NCBI GenBank assembly: GCA_020052235.1
Contig: JAGVPM010000041.1
Span: 1 to 42,508, forward strand
Length of the DNA stretch: 42,508 bases
From: Candidatus Goldiibacteriota bacterium
GTDB lineage: Bacteria; Oederibacteriota; JAAXVQ01
Reading direction: 5' to 3'
Positions 40,266-42,508 of this stretch are shown here, piece by piece (position 1 is the first letter of the stretch; each line of letters begins with the position of its first letter). The position numbers were made by a program, and so were the translations under genes. Under the pieces are notes generated by a model. It was not told where the DNA came from, searched no databases, and saw nothing but the letters and a program-made list of their open reading frames with translations.

Positions 40266-42508
40266 ATGAATTTGCTCACCCGATTAAGCAATAATAGCGG
40301 TTCTTTTTTATCACTTGGCTTTTGGCAAAAAGCCCAAAGCTGTATGTTGACTAAAATTATTTCTTTGTTACTTACGGTTACGTTTGTGTTCCCGTATCTG
40401 ACCTGGGCCTTTGAAGGCGGGTCATACCCCGGCGCCGAAGCGTCTATCCTGTACAACCATCAAATCGTAAAAATTCCCAAAGAGTTTGGGAATGTGCAAG
40501 CGGCCTTCCAGGGAAAAGAGCAACTCATCATTCACATCCAAGATTTGCATTGCAACTACGAAGTGCAGAGCAATATTGCCAAGTTGATCCAGCAACTGTC
40601 GAAAGAACAGGGGCTGAAGTTGGTGGCCATTGAAGGCGCATCGAAGCCGGTGAACATGGCGCAAGTCAAAACCATCGCGAACGCGCGGGTGAAAAAAAAT
40701 CTCGGGCAGTATTTTGTGAAACAAGGAAAAATGTCGGGTGCGGAATATGCGACGGCCATGGGCAAAGAGCTGTTGCTGCTGGATGGAATCGAAAACGCGG
40801 AGTTATACGCGTCGAGCCGGAAAGTAGTGAACGAGTTTTTGAATGATGAAAGTCAAGGTTACGTGTATGACCTGCGGGAAATATTCAAGGAACTCAAGGG
40901 CGGGGTGTACAGCGCGGCGCTGCTGTCGCTGGATAACCAGAAGCAAGCGAGCCGGGAAGGTGAAATTCCGCTGCTGAAGTACGCGATGGTGGAGAGCGGC
41001 TACGCGAAGAAAATGGGAGTGAACCTCAGCGCGTACCCGAACGTGAGCCAGTACGTGAGCAAGGGAGCAAATGCGGTTTTTGGTGAAGTGAACCCGGATG
41101 CGCTGTTTGAAGAGTTGGAAACCATGGATCGCGAGATACGCGAGCGTATGTACAGCCATGAGGCGGAACGAGAATTGGACCGCCTGGAGCACCGCTTGGA
41201 TATCATGGAGCGGATGCTGAATATTTCGGTGAAGCCGTCGGAACTGGCGGAATACCGAGCCAACCCGAAAGCGTACCGGGTGAGCCAGTTCGTGGACTTC
41301 ATCAAGCAATACGACCGGAACAGCGAACTGTGCGTGGATACGGAAATTTATGATTTGGACAAATATATGTCGAAGGTGCAGGCGTTTTACGAGCTAGCGG
41401 ATGCGCGTAGCGGGGTGTTTGTGGAGAACACGTTGCAACGGATGAACGAGTACCGCACGGGGGTGGCTGTGTTGGTCACGGGCGGGTTCCACACGGCCGG
41501 TGTGCTGCAAAATCTGAAAAACCGGAATGTGTCGTACCTGTCAGTGCAACCGAAAATCACTCACGAAGATTTGGTAAACCCGTATTACGCGCTGCTGCGC
41601 AACCGGCGGACGCCGCTGGAGAAGTTGCTGGCGGAGAATCAAAATATCTTGGCGTTGGAAAGCGAATATCCGTTGGTGGCACCTGCGGACCGCGAACGTG
41701 TGTTGAGCGCGGGAGAGTTGGCAAATCAGAGCGAGCATGTGCAGTTGAATGCACGCATGGTGGCGTTGATCGAACAAGTTTTGAACGCAGCGGTTACGGC
41801 TGAACAAGGAAAAGTGGATGCCAAGCAAGCGGCGGTGAAGGGAATAATCCGCCCGTTGTGGGAACAGGTCAAATCTAACGGTGCTACGCACATTGTCCCG
41901 TTTGAACTGGGCAGCGTTAGCACAATGTCGGTGGTGATCCGGCCCGAGGGTCAAGGTGCGGCGCTGAACCAGACGTTGGGGAAAGTAAGTCTGGATGGAA
42001 AGACGGAAGCTGTGTTGGTGGAAAACCGGGTTGTGGCCGGCATGGAAAAAACGCTCTTGGGCACAGTACAAACCGGCGGCATTGCCGCGGGCTTGGGTGT
42101 GTTGTTGCAGAGCCCCATGACGGCGATTATAGCCGTGGGCAGCACGGCTGTGCTGGCGCCGGGTGGACTGACTGTGAGCCGGCTGGGACAAAGTTTGGGT
42201 TTAACCGCGGGCACGCAACGAGCGAACATGTTTAAACGCGTCACTGATTTAATTGCGCCTTTCTTGGAATGGCCGCTGACCTTGGGTATTTCCATAGCCA
42301 CGATGCTGGGTGTCAAAGGCTTGGAAGAACGCTTTGCCGCAGTGCATGGTCCTGAAAAGCAAGCGCGCCTTTTGGAATTTATGAAGGAATTGACGGCCAA
42401 AACGCCTTTTGGATTGCTGGCCGGATTGGCAACGGGATTGGGTGCCTTGATGCTGGCCGTCGGCCTGGGCCAAGATGTTGCCTCGGCATTGAAAATGGCC
42501 GGGCTGGC
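40266..42508 (+). CDS. Giant ORF with Tiki/ChaN-like domain and membrane segments (3' end outside window)
   Basis: The frame is open from ATG 40266 to the window end (747 codons) with no stop. A GGAG ribosome site lies nine bases before the start. Residues 27-50 form a signal-like segment (LLLTVTFVFPYLTWA). The next 400 residues show three motifs: LIIHIQDLHCNYEVQ (His90, Asp93, His95), KLVAIEGA (Glu123) and LVTGGFHTAGV (His409). The order acidic/His, Glu, then Gly-x-x-His resembles the TIKI/TraB/ChaN/erythromycin-esterase-like superfamily, which binds metal or heme. Between them lies a charged helical stretch. After a mixed region, hydrophobic segments appear at about 606-635, 665-685 and 715-735. 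Function is unknown; the style resembles the giant protein at the other end of the window. The domain assignment is inference from motif spacing. Confidence 0.75.
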   Translation, partial: MNLLTRLSNNSGSFLSLGFWQKAQSCMLTKIISLLLTVTFVFPYLTWAFEGGSYPGAEASILYNHQIVKIPKEFGNVQAAFQGKEQLIIHIQDLHCNYEVQSNIAKLIQQLSKEQGLKLVAIEGASKPVNMAQVKTIANARVKKNLGQYFVKQGKMSGAEYATAMGKELLLLDGIENAELYASSRKVVNEFLNDESQGYVYDLREIFKELKGGVYSAALLSLDNQKQASREGEIPLLKYAMVESGYAKKMGVNLSAYPNVSQYVSKGANAVFGEVNPDALFEELETMDREIRERMYSHEAERELDRLEHRLDIMERMLNISVKPSELAEYRANPKAYRVSQFVDFIKQYDRNSELCVDTEIYDLDKYMSKVQAFYELADARSGVFVENTLQRMNEYRTGVAVLVTGGFHTAGVLQNLKNRNVSYLSVQPKITHEDLVNPYYALLRNRRTPLEKLLAENQNILALESEYPLVAPADRERVLSAGELANQSEHVQLNARMVALIEQVLNAAVTAEQGKVDAKQAAVKGIIRPLWEQVKSNGATHIVPFELGSVSTMSVVIRPEGQGAALNQTLGKVSLDGKTEAVLVENRVVAGMEKTLLGTVQTGGIAAGLGVLLQSPMTAIIAVGSTAVLAPGGLTVSRLGQSLGLTAGTQRANMFKRVTDLIAPFLEWPLTLGISIATMLGVKGLEERFAAVHGPEKQARLLEFMKELTAKTPFGLLAGLATGLGALMLAVGLGQDVASALKMAGL

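Noticed and set aside
40422-42473. Several long minus-strand frames (for example 40803-41309 and 41541-42191)
   Set aside because: They lie opposite one uninterrupted plus-strand gene with a start, ribosome site and promoter; their sequences are low in recognisable pattern.

Overview
The window reads as one continuous stretch of a diderm (Gram-negative-type) bacterial chromosome dedicated to breaking down plant-type polysaccharides and handling the resulting sugars. Evidence for an outer membrane includes lipoprotein signal peptides, a PorV/UPF0164-like barrel and two large predicted beta-barrel proteins ending in Phe. Very long multidomain membrane ORFs at both ends, next to many glycosidases and no SusC/SusD pair, suggest an uncultured PVC-side or Omnitrophota-like lineage. 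That placement is an inference from gene style, not from a marker gene. No rRNA, tRNA, CRISPR or insertion sequence was seen.

Layout: (1) 2-5641 is the 3' part of a giant ORF, with beta-repeats, two membrane + HExxH modules, a GH26 glycosidase-like domain between them and a helical C-terminus. (2) 5893-21909 holds twelve same-strand genes with short gaps or overlaps. They comprise two paralogous secreted proteins around a two-Ig-domain chaperone-like protein, a FlgD-Ig-like protein, a PorV-like barrel, two large beta-barrel proteins, two CBM11/CIA30-like lipoproteins, a secreted double-CBM protein, a CBM + CBM9-like + clan GH-A glycosidase, and a ~1080-residue GH94/GH149-like phosphorylase. 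(3) 21939-26848 holds an RDD membrane protein (-), a GH5 lipoprotein whose barrel is interrupted by a large insert (+), and a clear GH52 beta-xylosidase (-). (4) 27042-32068 holds a CBM lipoprotein, a sugar ABC importer (binding protein and two permeases, no ATPase) and a GT2 glycosyltransferase. (5) 32154-39960 holds two GH94 phosphorylases, glycogen synthase GlgA and a divergent mannose-1-phosphate guanylyltransferase-like protein. (6) 40266-42508 is the 5' part of a second giant ORF with a Tiki/ChaN-like domain and membrane segments.

Together the genes sketch a route: surface CBM proteins and GH5/GH26/GH-A enzymes bind and cut beta-glycans, outer-membrane barrels and an ABC importer move oligosaccharides inward, GH52 and the phosphorylases finish them, and sugar-1-phosphates may feed GlgA and nucleotide-sugar synthesis. 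The substrates and the order of steps are inferred. The most unusual features are the giant HExxH/GH26 protein, the subunit-chaperone-subunit cassette at the head of the long operon, a perfect 22-bp inverted repeat inside the signal-peptide region of a CBM lipoprotein gene, paired operator-like repeats around the GH52 promoter, and the Tiki/ChaN-like giant ORF.
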